Below the pieces are notes generated by a model. That model made no database searches. It saw only the letters and a program-made list of their open reading frames with translations, and had not been told where the DNA came from. This document shows, piece after piece, positions 1 through 8,496 of a DNA stretch of 37,109 nt. The stretch is taken from assembly GCA_964411875.1 (NCBI GenBank), contig CAYPMT010000007.1, positions 1 to 37,109 of the forward strand, written 5' to 3'. The position numbers and the translations under genes are program-made. Numbering within the stretch: the stretch's first letter is position 1; every line of letters starts with the position of its first letter. This DNA is from Aliikangiella sp964411875 (lineage in GTDB: Bacteria; Pseudomonadota; Gammaproteobacteria; Enterobacterales; Kangiellaceae).

Positions 1-337
1 CTTTACCACTACTCTAACTCCAAAAATGAACAAATAGGCTTCTTGCTTAATCATATTTGATACTTTTGCAAGTGATGCCATCTACATCCATTGAAAAAAC
101 AATTCAAAAGCCTTTAGATAAAAGCTAAAAACGAAACTAAGTACTCACTTTCGTTTGAGTGCTTTAAGAGAGTATTTTTAACATTTTAATTAGGCTTATC
201 TACTCTCTACCTTGTATTTAATCCGCACTAAACCTAAAAAAGCGTAAACCACTAATGGCTAGAATGTTACCTTTAATCTAGAACTGACTCACAAATCTCA
301 TGCTATCTATCGGATTTTACTAATTTTTCTGTTAAGG
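1..337. other. Gene-free left edge with inverted repeats
   Basis: I see no coding region here on either strand. Two hairpin-forming stretches stand out. At 139-147 and 155-163 a 9-base arm can pair (one G-U) around an 8-base loop. It overlaps a second possible pairing of 129-136 with 149-156. Further on, 167-174 is the exact reverse complement of 201-208, with a 26-base loop. None is followed by a convincing T-run, so I do not call a terminator. They may belong to the 3' end of a gene outside the window. Confidence 0.4.
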
Positions 338-365
338 TTGTAAATCGACTCAAATGAGCTATAAA
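338..365 (+). promoter_or_regulatory. Candidate sigma70 promoter for the dynamin-like gene
   Basis: TTGTAA at 338-343 and TATAAA at 360-365 are separated by 16 bases, close to the -35/-10 consensus. The predicted start of transcription near 372 would leave a leader of about 30 bases before the ATG at 401. In AT-rich DNA such matches occur by chance, so this rests on position as well as sequence. Confidence 0.4.
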
Positions 366-400
366 TGGGTAGGGACTTTAAATAAGCAGAGATAGCGTCT

Positions 401-2362
401 ATGTCAGAAGAATTTTCACAAAATATTAGCACCTTTGAGTCATGGAAATCTGATATCAATCGTAGTTTAAGTCGCTTTCGATTATGGCTGAGACGTAATC
501 AGTTATTTAATGAAGGTATTGACACTGAGCTCAGTAAAATACAGTCATCCTTAAAGCAAGAGAATTTGACCTTAGCCTTTGTTGGTGAGTTTTCTCGCGG
601 CAAAACTGAATTAATCAATGCCCTGTTTTTCTCTGATTACGGACAACGTATTTTGCCTTCTGAAGCCGGCCGTACGACCATGTGTCCGACAGAGCTGTTT
701 TATGACGCCAAAGAAGATCGTCCATACTTACGTTTGTTACCCATTGAAACACGCTTGGACAATATCACTTTAACTGAATATCGTAATCAGCCCGATTTTT
801 GGACAGAAGTTCCTCTCGAAACGGGTTCTGCACAGGAAATGTCAGATGCATTAACTACCATAGCCGAAACCAAACAAGTTGAACTTAAAGAAGCCATTCG
901 GCTTGGTTTTAGTAAAGAGACGCTGGAGCTGTGTGAAGATGATGAAAACAAAGTCATCATTCCTATTTGGCGACATGCACTCATTAGTTTTCCTCACGAA
1001 ATTCTCAAACGCGGTTTAAATATTCTTGATACACCAGGCCTTAATGCATTAGGTAGTGAACCAGAGCTGACCTTAAAGATGTTGCCGCAAGCTCAAGCGA
1101 TTGTTTTCTTGTTAGGCGCAGATACTGGCGTGACAGCATCGGATATGGCCATTTGGGAAAACTATATTCAAGGACTCGATGAAGACCTAGCACTGTTTGC
1201 TGTACTAAACAAAGTTGACACCTTATGGGATGAACTATCAAGCCGTAAAAAAGTGGATAGAGTTATCAAGCGAATGGTTAATAGCACAGCTCGCCAACTT
1301 AAAATTAAGCCAGCTCAAGTTATTCCTATTTCTGCACAAAAAGCTTTAGTCGCTAAAGTACGCGATGATAAGTCACTGCTTATCAGAACCCAAATCACAG
1401 AGCTTGAACATCTACTTTCGGCTAACCTGTTAAAAAATAAAGAACAAATTGTTTTTAATTCAAGTATTAAGGTAGCTCAAGATCTAATTAATGAAACCTC
1501 ACAGGTTATTGTTAATAAAAATGAAAAAATTATTCAACAAAAAGAAGAACTCGAGTCCCTCACCGACGATAATAGCAATCGCTCTAAAGAGTTACTTGCA
1601 GAAAATAACAAAGTTTTAAAAGCGTTTGAACATCATCTAATTGCTATTAAGCCGAGTCAGCGACTGCTTGAGCGTCAAGCGCAAATTTTACTTTCAACGG
1701 TTAGCAACAAAGTTCTTTCAAAAGAAATATCAGTCACTTTAGAGGAACTAGTCAATAGCCGAACCTCAATGGGTCTATTTAGCAATATGAGACAGTTTTA
1801 TGCCGCTATTAATAATATTATGCAAGAACTTAATCATGAAGCTGAGCTAACTAATAAGATGACACAGTCTTTGTACCAAAAGTTTACTAATGATTTTGAT
1901 ATGAACTTACTTGAACCAAAGCTTTTTCCTGCTAAAAGACTTTCTCGAGAACTTAATGACATCATCAAAAACTCAAAACGTTTAAATAATAACTTGTTTA
2001 CTGCGTTTACTGAGCAAAGCTCAGCTATTCGACGATTTTTCTCTGGTACCGTTAATGATGTTATGGCGTTTTTTAAATATTCTAGAACTGAAATAATTAG
2101 CTGGACTAATAATGTCGTTTCACCCTTAACCCAGCAACTAAAAGTTCAACAAGAATTGCTAAATAACCACCAAAATGAGTTACAAGAGCTCAACCAATCA
2201 AAAGCTAACCTTGCAGGAAAAATAAAAGGGCTTTCCAAACTGATAAAAGAAAATGATATGGAGTTAGAAACTGCAGAAGATTTACTTAAAGCCCTAGAAG
2301 AAAAAAAGCCCTATGATAAAAATACTAATATTGTTCGAATGTCGAGTGCTAATCGTAAATAA
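401..2362 (+). CDS. Bacterial dynamin-like GTPase
   Basis: This 653-residue protein has the full set of motifs of a large dynamin-family GTPase. The P-loop GEFSRGKT is at residues 62-69, a threonine-rich switch I region around 91-97, DTPG at 210-213 and NKVD at 270-273. After the GTPase domain the protein is helical and charged, with predicted coiled coils around residues 365-410 and near the C-terminus (about 580-635), as expected for the stalk of such proteins. I see no clear transmembrane segment, so any membrane contact would be peripheral. Family members typically bind or remodel membranes, but the role of this one cannot be read from sequence. There is no adjacent second dynamin gene, unlike the tandem pairs seen in some bacteria. 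It is followed at 53 bases by a secreted DUF4426 protein on the same strand. The Shine-Dalgarno sequence is weak. Family assignment is firm, function unknown. Confidence 0.85.
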   Translation: MSEEFSQNISTFESWKSDINRSLSRFRLWLRRNQLFNEGIDTELSKIQSSLKQENLTLAFVGEFSRGKTELINALFFSDYGQRILPSEAGRTTMCPTELFYDAKEDRPYLRLLPIETRLDNITLTEYRNQPDFWTEVPLETGSAQEMSDALTTIAETKQVELKEAIRLGFSKETLELCEDDENKVIIPIWRHALISFPHEILKRGLNILDTPGLNALGSEPELTLKMLPQAQAIVFLLGADTGVTASDMAIWENYIQGLDEDLALFAVLNKVDTLWDELSSRKKVDRVIKRMVNSTARQLKIKPAQVIPISAQKALVAKVRDDKSLLIRTQITELEHLLSANLLKNKEQIVFNSSIKVAQDLINETSQVIVNKNEKIIQQKEELESLTDDNSNRSKELLAENNKVLKAFEHHLIAIKPSQRLLERQAQILLSTVSNKVLSKEISVTLEELVNSRTSMGLFSNMRQFYAAINNIMQELNHEAELTNKMTQSLYQKFTNDFDMNLLEPKLFPAKRLSRELNDIIKNSKRLNNNLFTAFTEQSSAIRRFFSGTVNDVMAFFKYSRTEIISWTNNVVSPLTQQLKVQQELLNNHQNELQELNQSKANLAGKIKGLSKLIKENDMELETAEDLLKALEEKKPYDKNTNIVRMSSANRK

Positions 2363-2415
2363 ATTGATTAGAATAGTCGCCTAACTAAACTGGCTATTAA
2401 ACTAAAAAACATCTT

Positions 2416-2907
2416 ATGATTTCTTTTAATTCACTTTCGCGCTATTCAGCATTTAATGCTTTCTCATTGCTTTCCAAGAAAATACTGTTTAAGAGTCATT
2501 TAGTTAAATTATTAATTCTTGGCTTGGTCTGCTCTTCTGGTTTAGCTAATGAACATCAAGTTGACGACGTCACTATTTATTATAATGCTTTTAACTCGGT
2601 TTCAATTCCTGCCGAAGTTGCCTCCCAATATTCGATTACACGAAGTAATAAAGTTGGCATTATTAATATTAGCGTTTTAAAAGATGGTAAAGCTGTTATA
2701 GCCAATATTTTTGGTCATGGTAAAAATCTTGTTGGCCAACTTAAAGCGCTTTCTTTTAAAGAAATTAAAGAAGACCAAGCTATTTATTATATCGCGACAT
2801 TTAATTTTACCAGTCAAGAAAAAATAACTTTTGACCTAAAAGTCCAGCCGGGAAAAGAAGGTAACCTAATTCCTTTACAATTTAAACAACAGTTGTTTTC
2901 TAACTAG
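2416..2907 (+). CDS. DUF4426 family secreted protein
   Basis: The 163-residue product has a long N-terminal region with a hydrophobic stretch (about residues 30-44) ending in a plausible signal peptidase site near SGLA-NE. The mature part contains a YYNAFNS motif, a NISVLKDGK motif and a C-terminal beta-rich region, which match the DUF4426 pattern as I know it. DUF4426 genes in Pseudomonas and relatives usually sit beside metX/metW and rdgB/hemW. Here rdgB and hemW follow directly but the met genes are absent, replaced upstream by the dynamin-like gene. The ATG has no good ribosome binding site and the leader before the hydrophobic core is unusually long. A downstream start (for example TTG at codon 18) is possible. 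Function is unknown; periplasmic location is inferred. Confidence 0.7.
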   Translation: MISFNSLSRYSAFNAFSLLSKKILFKSHLVKLLILGLVCSSGLANEHQVDDVTIYYNAFNSVSIPAEVASQYSITRSNKVGIINISVLKDGKAVIANIFGHGKNLVGQLKALSFKEIKEDQAIYYIATFNFTSQEKITFDLKVQPGKEGNLIPLQFKQQLFSN

Positions 2908-2981
2908 CAGCTTACTTGTCTCAATTGATATAAGCACTCTAAGAAGAATCTAAGAACTAGCTCGTTATCTTTATATTGAAT

Positions 2982-2990
2982 TGCTATAAT
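2982..2990 (+). promoter_or_regulatory. Candidate extended -10 promoter for rdgB
   Basis: A perfect TATAAT (2985-2990) preceded by TG one base upstream forms an extended -10 element 37 bases before the rdgB ATG. No strong -35 box is seen, which is tolerable for extended -10 promoters. It suggests that rdgB-hemW can be transcribed independently of the two genes upstream. Confidence 0.45.
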
Positions 2991-3027
2991 TTGTAGCATC
3001 TTTTACCTTTGAATTAATTCAGCCATT

Positions 3028-3639
3028 ATGCAAGTACCAGAAAAAATCATTTTAGCCAGCAATAATAAGAAAAAACTTAATGAAATGAGTCAAATTCTCG
3101 AAAAATTTGACCTTGAATTAATTCCTCAATCTCAATTTGATGTCGATGATGCCGTTGAAGATGGCTTAACCTTTGTTGAAAACGCACTGAAGAAAGCACG
3201 TCATGCTTGCTCAATAACCGGCATGCCATCAGTTGCTGATGATTCAGGCATTGAAGTTGATTATCTTGATGGTAAGCCTGGCATTTACTCTGCACGGTTT
3301 GCGGGTGAAAAGGCTTCTGATGAAGATAACCTCAATAAATTACTGGATAACATGCAAGGCGTAGAAGCCACTTTGCGGGGCGCTCGTTATCAATGTGTGA
3401 TTGTCTATTTACGTCATGCCAATGACCCTACGCCATTAATTAGTCAATCTCATTGGTCTGGTGTGTTGCTCGAACATAAAGTGGGTGACCAAGGTTTTGG
3501 TTATGACCCCATATTCTTTTGCCCTGAAAAAAATAAAACCGCAGCTCAGATGAGCTATCAAGAAAAAGCGTCAATTAGTCATAGAGGTAAAGCGCTTGAG
3601 CATTTTCAGTTAGCTTTCAAAAAGCTTTATTCAAAATAG
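3028..3639 (+). CDS. rdgB: dITP/XTP pyrophosphatase (RdgB/HAM1 family)
   Basis: RdgB hydrolyses non-canonical purine triphosphates (dITP, ITP, XTP) to monophosphates and so keeps them out of DNA and RNA. The 203-residue protein has the usual family length. The N-terminal substrate-binding SNNKKK is at residues 11-16, the FVENALKKAR helix at 49-58, the catalytic ADDSG at 70-74, GFGYDP at 156-161 and the base-contacting SHRGKAL at 184-190. All expected active-site residues appear intact. It lies 31 bases upstream of hemW, an arrangement common in gammaproteobacteria. The start is supported by alignment of the first motif close to the N-terminus, although the ribosome binding site is poor. Confidence 0.95.
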   Translation: MQVPEKIILASNNKKKLNEMSQILEKFDLELIPQSQFDVDDAVEDGLTFVENALKKARHACSITGMPSVADDSGIEVDYLDGKPGIYSARFAGEKASDEDNLNKLLDNMQGVEATLRGARYQCVIVYLRHANDPTPLISQSHWSGVLLEHKVGDQGFGYDPIFFCPEKNKTAAQMSYQEKASISHRGKALEHFQLAFKKLYSK

Positions 3640-3670
3640 AACGACTTCAATCGATGATGCTCATTCAACT

Positions 3671-4876
3671 ATGACAATTACTCAGCTACCACCTCTATCA
3701 CTTTATATTCACATTCCTTGGTGTGTTCGTAAGTGTCCCTATTGTGATTTTAATTCTCATGAGTTTCAGCAACCCATTCCTGAAGATGATTATATTGATC
3801 GACTTTTATTTGACTTAGAACAAGAAATCCCTAATGTTTGGGGACGAAAAATTGTCAGCATTTTTATTGGTGGCGGCACTCCTAGCTTATTGAGTCCTAA
3901 ATCGGTTGAACGACTTCTCTCTAGCATTAGAGCTTTACTAGCTTTTCAGTCAGATATTGAAATTACCATGGAAGCTAACCCTGGTACATTCGAAGCAGAA
4001 AAATTTAGCGGCTTCCGTCAAGCCGGAATTAATCGTTTATCGATTGGCGTACAAAGTTTTTCCAATTTATTTTTAGAGAAGCTAGGACGAATTCATAATG
4101 CGAGTGAAGCAAAAGAAGCGTTTGCTATCGCTCGTAATGCCGGGTTTGATAATATTAATCTGGATCTCATGTATGCATTACCGGGACAATCCACTGAACA
4201 ATCAATGCAAGATTTAGAGCAAGCTATTCAACTTTCACCAGAGCATATTTCTTGGTATCAACTAACCTTAGAACCTAATACCTATTTTTATCGCTACCCC
4301 CCAGTGCTACCCGATGATGAACAAATAACAACGACTTCTGAATCAGGCATTCATTTATTAGAAGAGAATGGCTATCAGCAATATGAAGTCTCTGCCTATA
4401 GCAAAAATTCAACTCGTCAATCACAACATAATTTAAACTATTGGCAATTTGGTGATTATTTAGGAATAGGTGCTGGCGCTCATCAAAAAATTACCCGAGC
4501 AGACACACAAACTATTACGCGCAAAAGCAAACATCGCCAACCCAAAAATTATTTGAATACTGAGAAGTCAGTAATTGCTTCTGAAAAAGAATTATGTCGT
4601 AATGAATTGCCTTTAGAATTTATGATGAACGCTTTAAGATTAAAAGATGGTGTTGAACAACCCTTATTTTTTAATCATACCGGATTGCTCTTAGGTGATA
4701 TTGAAAAACAATTGAAATTAGCTGAAGAAAACAAAATGATTAGCCGAGAAAATAATCAAATTAAAACAACACAACAGGGTTATCACTTCTTAAATGAAGT
4801 TTTAGAGCTATTTATGCCAGAAAATTTTAAAAAATTGGAATCTACAGATAAAATAAGCGTTAAACTAGTTCAATAG
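3671..4876 (+). CDS. hemW: Radical SAM heme chaperone HemW
   Basis: The 401-residue protein starts with a radical SAM domain. The cluster-binding cysteines are C18, C22 and C25 in the order CxxxCxxC, within an IHIPWC...CPYCDF context typical of HemW. GGGTPS and the ITMEANPGT segment follow as expected for SAM binding. The C-terminal HemW domain is present (region with LPLEFMMNALRLKDG). HemW was long misannotated as oxygen-independent coproporphyrinogen oxidase. The short N-terminus and absence of the additional HemN N-terminal region favour the HemW assignment, a protein that binds heme and helps to insert it into respiratory enzymes. Two upstream ATGs at 3654 and 3657 are out of frame, so 3671 is the start I accept. 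Confidence 0.93.
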   Translation: MTITQLPPLSLYIHIPWCVRKCPYCDFNSHEFQQPIPEDDYIDRLLFDLEQEIPNVWGRKIVSIFIGGGTPSLLSPKSVERLLSSIRALLAFQSDIEITMEANPGTFEAEKFSGFRQAGINRLSIGVQSFSNLFLEKLGRIHNASEAKEAFAIARNAGFDNINLDLMYALPGQSTEQSMQDLEQAIQLSPEHISWYQLTLEPNTYFYRYPPVLPDDEQITTTSESGIHLLEENGYQQYEVSAYSKNSTRQSQHNLNYWQFGDYLGIGAGAHQKITRADTQTITRKSKHRQPKNYLNTEKSVIASEKELCRNELPLEFMMNALRLKDGVEQPLFFNHTGLLLGDIEKQLKLAEENKMISRENNQIKTTQQGYHFLNEVLELFMPENFKKLESTDKISVKLVQ

Positions 4877-4915
4877 TTATTCATGGGATATGCTTGCACA
4901 ACTTAAGGAGTTATT

Positions 4916-6499
4916 ATGAAAAGTACTTTACCTCAAATTCTTTTATTAATCTTTTTAGTTAATCTAATAGCCTGCGGTGGCGGGGGAAGTAGTGACGATG
5001 GCTTTGAAAATGAAAGCCAATTTAAAGATTTATGCCAATCACCTCGGATCGGTATCAACCCTTTTACCAATCAAGCTTACCCCGATAGACAGGGCTCAAC
5101 CCTTGATGAAAATAACTGGCTACGCTCATGGAGTAATAATACCTATTTATGGTATAACGAAATTAACTACCCTAATCCCGCTAATTATAATAATCCCATT
5201 GACTATTTTGAGTTACTTAAAACCAATGAAGTGACTGCCTCTGGCAACCCTAGAGATAAGTTTCATTTTACTGTACCTACAGATGAGTGGCTTGAGCAAA
5301 GTAGCTCGGGCATCATTTCAGGATTTGGGGCGAGTTGGGCAATTGTTAACTCTACACCTCCACGAAAAGTTGTTGTTACCTATACTGAACCTAATACAAC
5401 TGCAGCAGAAAATTTATCTCGTGGTACAGAAATATTATTTGTTTATCAAGCAGATGTCGTTAATGATAATGATCAACAGTCTATCGATTTAATTAATGAA
5501 GCTTTATTTTCGCCTACTCCAAATCAGTCTTATGAGTTTGTTGTACGTGATTTTGGTGCACCAGAAGATGGCAGTGAAGATCGAACTATTACCATGGCTG
5601 CTTCCGAAATTACCACGACACCGGTTCAAAATATTCTAACTGTCGATACAATTAATGGCACAACTGGTTATTTTTTATTTAATTCTCATATTGCCACATC
5701 AGAAGAAGGACTCATTAATGCGGTTAATCAACTTGCCTCTGAAAATATAAACGAACTAGTTTTAGATTTACGCTATAACGGCGGTGGCCTATTAGCTATT
5801 GCTAGTCAACTGTCTTATATGATCGCGGGCGATACAGCCACTAATAATAAAACTTTTGGCTTACTCTCTTTTAATGATAAACATTTAACAACTGATCCTG
5901 TAACTGGTGCAACAATTAGCCCCACACCTTTTTATTCAACTTCTCTCGGTTTTTCAGTTCAACAAGGACAGTCATTACCAACCTTAGATCTAGAACGAGT
6001 TTTTATTCTATCAACAGCTGATACCTGCTCAGCTAGCGAAGCTATTATTAATGGATTGCGTGGTATTGATATTGATGTTATTTTAATTGGCGGGACTACT
6101 TGCGGAAAGCCTTATGGTTTTTATCCAACAGACAATTGTGGAACGACTTATTTTACTCTTCAATTTAGCGAAGTAAATGATAAAGGTTTTGGTGATTACA
6201 GTGATGGCTTTTCGCCAGCTAATGCAACCAGTAATATTGGCGCGTCTATTCCAGGCTGTGCTGTTAATGATGATTTTTCAAAGTCACTTGGTGATTCAGA
6301 GGAAGATTTATTATCAAGCGCTCTTTACTATATAGAAAATGGCAGTTGTCCTGTTAGCAAAAAGTCTGTCGCTAACAATAAAAACAGTCAAAAATATGAC
6401 AAATCCACTGGGTTATCTTTATTTGATTCAGATGTTTATCGTCGTTATCAATTTTTAAAACAGAATCGTTTTAATCATTCAGCTAATATGAAAAAATAA
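4916..6499 (+). CDS. S41 family peptidase lipoprotein
   Basis: A good ribosome binding site (AAGGAG) precedes this 527-residue protein. Residues 1-20 form a lipoprotein signal with a lipobox ending at C20, followed by a glycine-rich linker, so the protein is predicted to be anchored to a membrane on the periplasmic side or at the surface. The S41 (C-terminal processing peptidase/tricorn-type) core is recognisable: DLRYNGGG at 284-291, the catalytic serine in SASE at S372 and the paired lysine K398 in CGKP, 26 residues later as the family requires. A PDZ-like segment lies between about residues 130 and 230. Several cysteines surround the active site (C371, C396, C408), suggesting disulfides. 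Substrate is unknown. It is followed by another lipoprotein gene with its own strong ribosome binding site. Confidence 0.85.
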   Translation: MKSTLPQILLLIFLVNLIACGGGGSSDDGFENESQFKDLCQSPRIGINPFTNQAYPDRQGSTLDENNWLRSWSNNTYLWYNEINYPNPANYNNPIDYFELLKTNEVTASGNPRDKFHFTVPTDEWLEQSSSGIISGFGASWAIVNSTPPRKVVVTYTEPNTTAAENLSRGTEILFVYQADVVNDNDQQSIDLINEALFSPTPNQSYEFVVRDFGAPEDGSEDRTITMAASEITTTPVQNILTVDTINGTTGYFLFNSHIATSEEGLINAVNQLASENINELVLDLRYNGGGLLAIASQLSYMIAGDTATNNKTFGLLSFNDKHLTTDPVTGATISPTPFYSTSLGFSVQQGQSLPTLDLERVFILSTADTCSASEAIINGLRGIDIDVILIGGTTCGKPYGFYPTDNCGTTYFTLQFSEVNDKGFGDYSDGFSPANATSNIGASIPGCAVNDDFSKSLGDSEEDLLSSALYYIENGSCPVSKKSVANNKNSQKYDKSTGLSLFDSDVYRRYQFLKQNRFNHSANMKK

Positions 6500-6576
6500 A
6501 AAAACACTCTCTCTAACTTGTCTATACTGAAAAAATAGATACCACTATTTAATTCCATAGAACAAGGAGGAGAGAA

Positions 6577-7680
6577 ATGTCTCATCAATTTAAATTTATA
6601 TCTTTTGCTATTTTACCTGCCTTATTTATTTTTATGTTCGGCTGTGGCAGTGATGATGATAGCCTAGATTCAAATAACCAAGCTAACCAAAGCTACAATG
6701 GGCCTGGTTCAAAGTGGGATGTTGAGCTAGTCGATAGTAACTTTACGATTACTCGCCGAGAAAATGTTAGTGCTGATATCGATTTAACAATATCCGGCAC
6801 ATTCGAACGATTAGAATCAGGGTTCTTAAAATTAGAAGTCACTGAGGCCAGTGGTACAGATGCTCCTGAAGCTGGTGATATGGCTTGGGCGCTTGAAGTT
6901 CCTGGCTATACACTTTTCTTAAACCCAATCGGTGAAGATAGCCAAATGATCCCAATGGTTTCCTCGGGTGAATGCCCAACCGAAGATTTTGATGCTAACT
7001 GGGTTTTAGTGAAAAAAGCTTCTGACTCAAGAGCCGATGAAAACCAAAGAGATTTTTTTGGCACGTTTAGTTATGCAGCAGAGACTGAAACAGCAACTTT
7101 ACCTGCAAAGTATTCTCTAGCAGATTTTAATACTCCTCTTGAAGTCGATAGTCAGCTATCCGGTGGAAATTGTGACCAAGGCATCATGCAAGTTGAAGAT
7201 GCCGTTATGTACTTAACCGCTAATGGCGGTGCGATTGTTCAGACAGGCATATCCGATCCGGATGATAGTTCTTTTATTTTTGCCCTAGCGCAAAAAACAA
7301 TTACTGATATTACTAATTTAGATGGTGAGTATGCCGGAATTCTATTTGATGACAGTTTAGATACAGGCGAGAAAATTGCACCCGTCAGTCTATCTTGTGC
7401 GTCTGGAGAATGCAGTGGCAATATTGTTACTGATATTGATGAAAACACACTTGAAACCGAAGATGCAGCAACTTTAACCTTAGATGGTAACCCTGATGGA
7501 CTTGCTAATGGTTTAGTCACAGGAACAATTACAGCGGGTCAAGAAACTGGAAACTTAGCTTGCATGGTCGACATTGATGTTTTAGGTAGTGGCCGTAAAA
7601 TGGTTAGTTGTGTTAGTCAATCACCTGGCGACAATAGCAAAATGTTTAACGTTTTATTTGTATCAAAAACAAGTTCATAA
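6577..7680 (+). CDS. Acidic lipoprotein of unknown function
   Basis: The ATG is preceded by a very strong Shine-Dalgarno (AAGGAGGAG). The 367-residue product begins with a lipoprotein signal ending at C23, followed by an acidic, serine-rich tether (GSDDDSLDS). The remainder is rich in Asp, Glu, Gly and Thr, with little Lys or Arg and repeated beta-strand-like stretches, and contains cysteines at wide spacing. I do not recognise a family. The pairing with the S41 protease lipoprotein upstream (77 bases apart, same strand) suggests that both are exported envelope proteins, but a functional link is only inference. Translation start and lipobox are well supported; function is not. Confidence 0.75.
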   Translation: MSHQFKFISFAILPALFIFMFGCGSDDDSLDSNNQANQSYNGPGSKWDVELVDSNFTITRRENVSADIDLTISGTFERLESGFLKLEVTEASGTDAPEAGDMAWALEVPGYTLFLNPIGEDSQMIPMVSSGECPTEDFDANWVLVKKASDSRADENQRDFFGTFSYAAETETATLPAKYSLADFNTPLEVDSQLSGGNCDQGIMQVEDAVMYLTANGGAIVQTGISDPDDSSFIFALAQKTITDITNLDGEYAGILFDDSLDTGEKIAPVSLSCASGECSGNIVTDIDENTLETEDAATLTLDGNPDGLANGLVTGTITAGQETGNLACMVDIDVLGSGRKMVSCVSQSPGDNSKMFNVLFVSKTSS

Positions 7681-7722
7681 TAATAATTTAATATTCAAAA
7701 AAAACAATTTCTGCCATTCTAA

Positions 7723-7748
7723 TGAGAGAGGACAACTGCCCTCTCTCA
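7723..7748. terminator. Hairpin between convergent genes
   Basis: A perfect 9-base stem (7723-7731 with 7740-7748) with an 8-base loop lies between the end of the lipoprotein gene (+) and the end of the beta-barrel gene (-). Neither side has a full T-run, so as an intrinsic terminator it is imperfect. Its location between converging genes makes a bidirectional terminator the likeliest role. Confidence 0.45.
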
Positions 7749-7769
7749 ACTATTTATTCCGGATTCAAT

Positions 7770-8387
7770 TTACCAATATTTATAACCAAGTGTTAAATAG
7801 GCTGCATTTTCTACATCACCACTGAGGTAATATTGGTAGGATAAAGACCAAATTAAGTTACTGTCATTTGGAAGAAGTTTTATTCTTGGAATAAAGTAAA
7901 GGCCTGAGTCAATATCAATATCTTCAGAGAAACAGTTACTACAGTTACTAATTGAGCGCTCTGATGATAGAACTAACTCATGACCAAACAACATATCGAA
8001 AGACCAATAATGGGAAAATTGATAACTATAACCACCTTCAAAATATAAATTAAATGCTTCAGCACTAGAGGATTGTCTTGAAATATCGCCAAATGGATCT
8101 TCGGTCAATTGATTAAATCGGTTTCTATCAGAGTAAAAAAAGCCACTCAAACCACCGCCATAGATAAGCTGATTATTTTTACCTTCATAACCGAGTTTTA
8201 AGTAGGTTGCTGAGTCTTTTACGCGCTCTAAATTAGCAATTTCCGAATCAAAATTAACTTCACCTAGACTGATGTAAACACTATGGGTATAGTCGTTTAT
8301 TTCCTCTAAATTAACCACGTTTATTTGATTGGAAAATACTTCGCTTGAAAATAGTAGTGTAGAAAACATTAGTAAGAATTTTTTCAT
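7770..8387 (-). CDS. Predicted outer-membrane beta-barrel protein
   Basis: I place the start at 8387 rather than the more upstream in-frame codon, because an AAGGAG sits at the right distance and the N-terminus then becomes a clean signal peptide (MKKFLLMFSTLLFSSEVFS). The product is about 205 residues. The mature part alternates hydrophobic and polar residues in aromatic-rich strands (for example LYFEGGYSYQF and WSLSYQYYLSG) and ends in ...LGYKYW, a terminal aromatic residue typical of BAM-assembled outer-membrane proteins. One CSNC pair could form a loop disulfide. I do not recognise a specific family. It has its own promoter and is transcribed separately from lipA upstream of it. Confidence 0.7.
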   Translation of the reverse strand: MKKFLLMFSTLLFSSEVFSNQINVVNLEEINDYTHSVYISLGEVNFDSEIANLERVKDSATYLKLGYEGKNNQLIYGGGLSGFFYSDRNRFNQLTEDPFGDISRQSSSAEAFNLYFEGGYSYQFSHYWSFDMLFGHELVLSSERSISNCSNCFSEDIDIDSGLYFIPRIKLLPNDSNLIWSLSYQYYLSGDVENAAYLTLGYKYW

Positions 8388-8406
8388 GATTATAATCTCC
8401 TTAATA

Positions 8407-8436
8407 GTCATATTGCGAAAGAATTTAGACTGTCAA
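8407..8436 (-). promoter_or_regulatory. Candidate promoter for the beta-barrel gene
   Basis: On the minus strand a perfect -35 TTGACA (8436-8431) and a TATGAC -10 (8412-8407) are separated by 18 bases. Transcription would start only about 15 bases upstream of the ATG, which makes a short leader that still contains the AAGGAG. Confidence 0.5.
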
Positions 8437-8496
8437 CAGCGCTCCAAATAGCAACGAGAGATTATCACAAATATATACAATTACAAAACGTTTTAA

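Noticed and set aside
129..208. Terminator of an unseen upstream gene
   Set aside because: Stems are good but not followed by a T-run, and no coding end is visible; kept only as inverted repeats in the left-edge entry.
7239..7520. 93-codon minus-strand frame inside the second lipoprotein gene
   Set aside because: Antisense to a well-supported gene with signal peptide and strong ribosome binding site; composition is typical of a shadow frame.
7770..8411. Upstream start for the beta-barrel gene
   Set aside because: The start at 8387 has AAGGAG at proper distance and gives a standard signal peptide; the extra eight residues do not.
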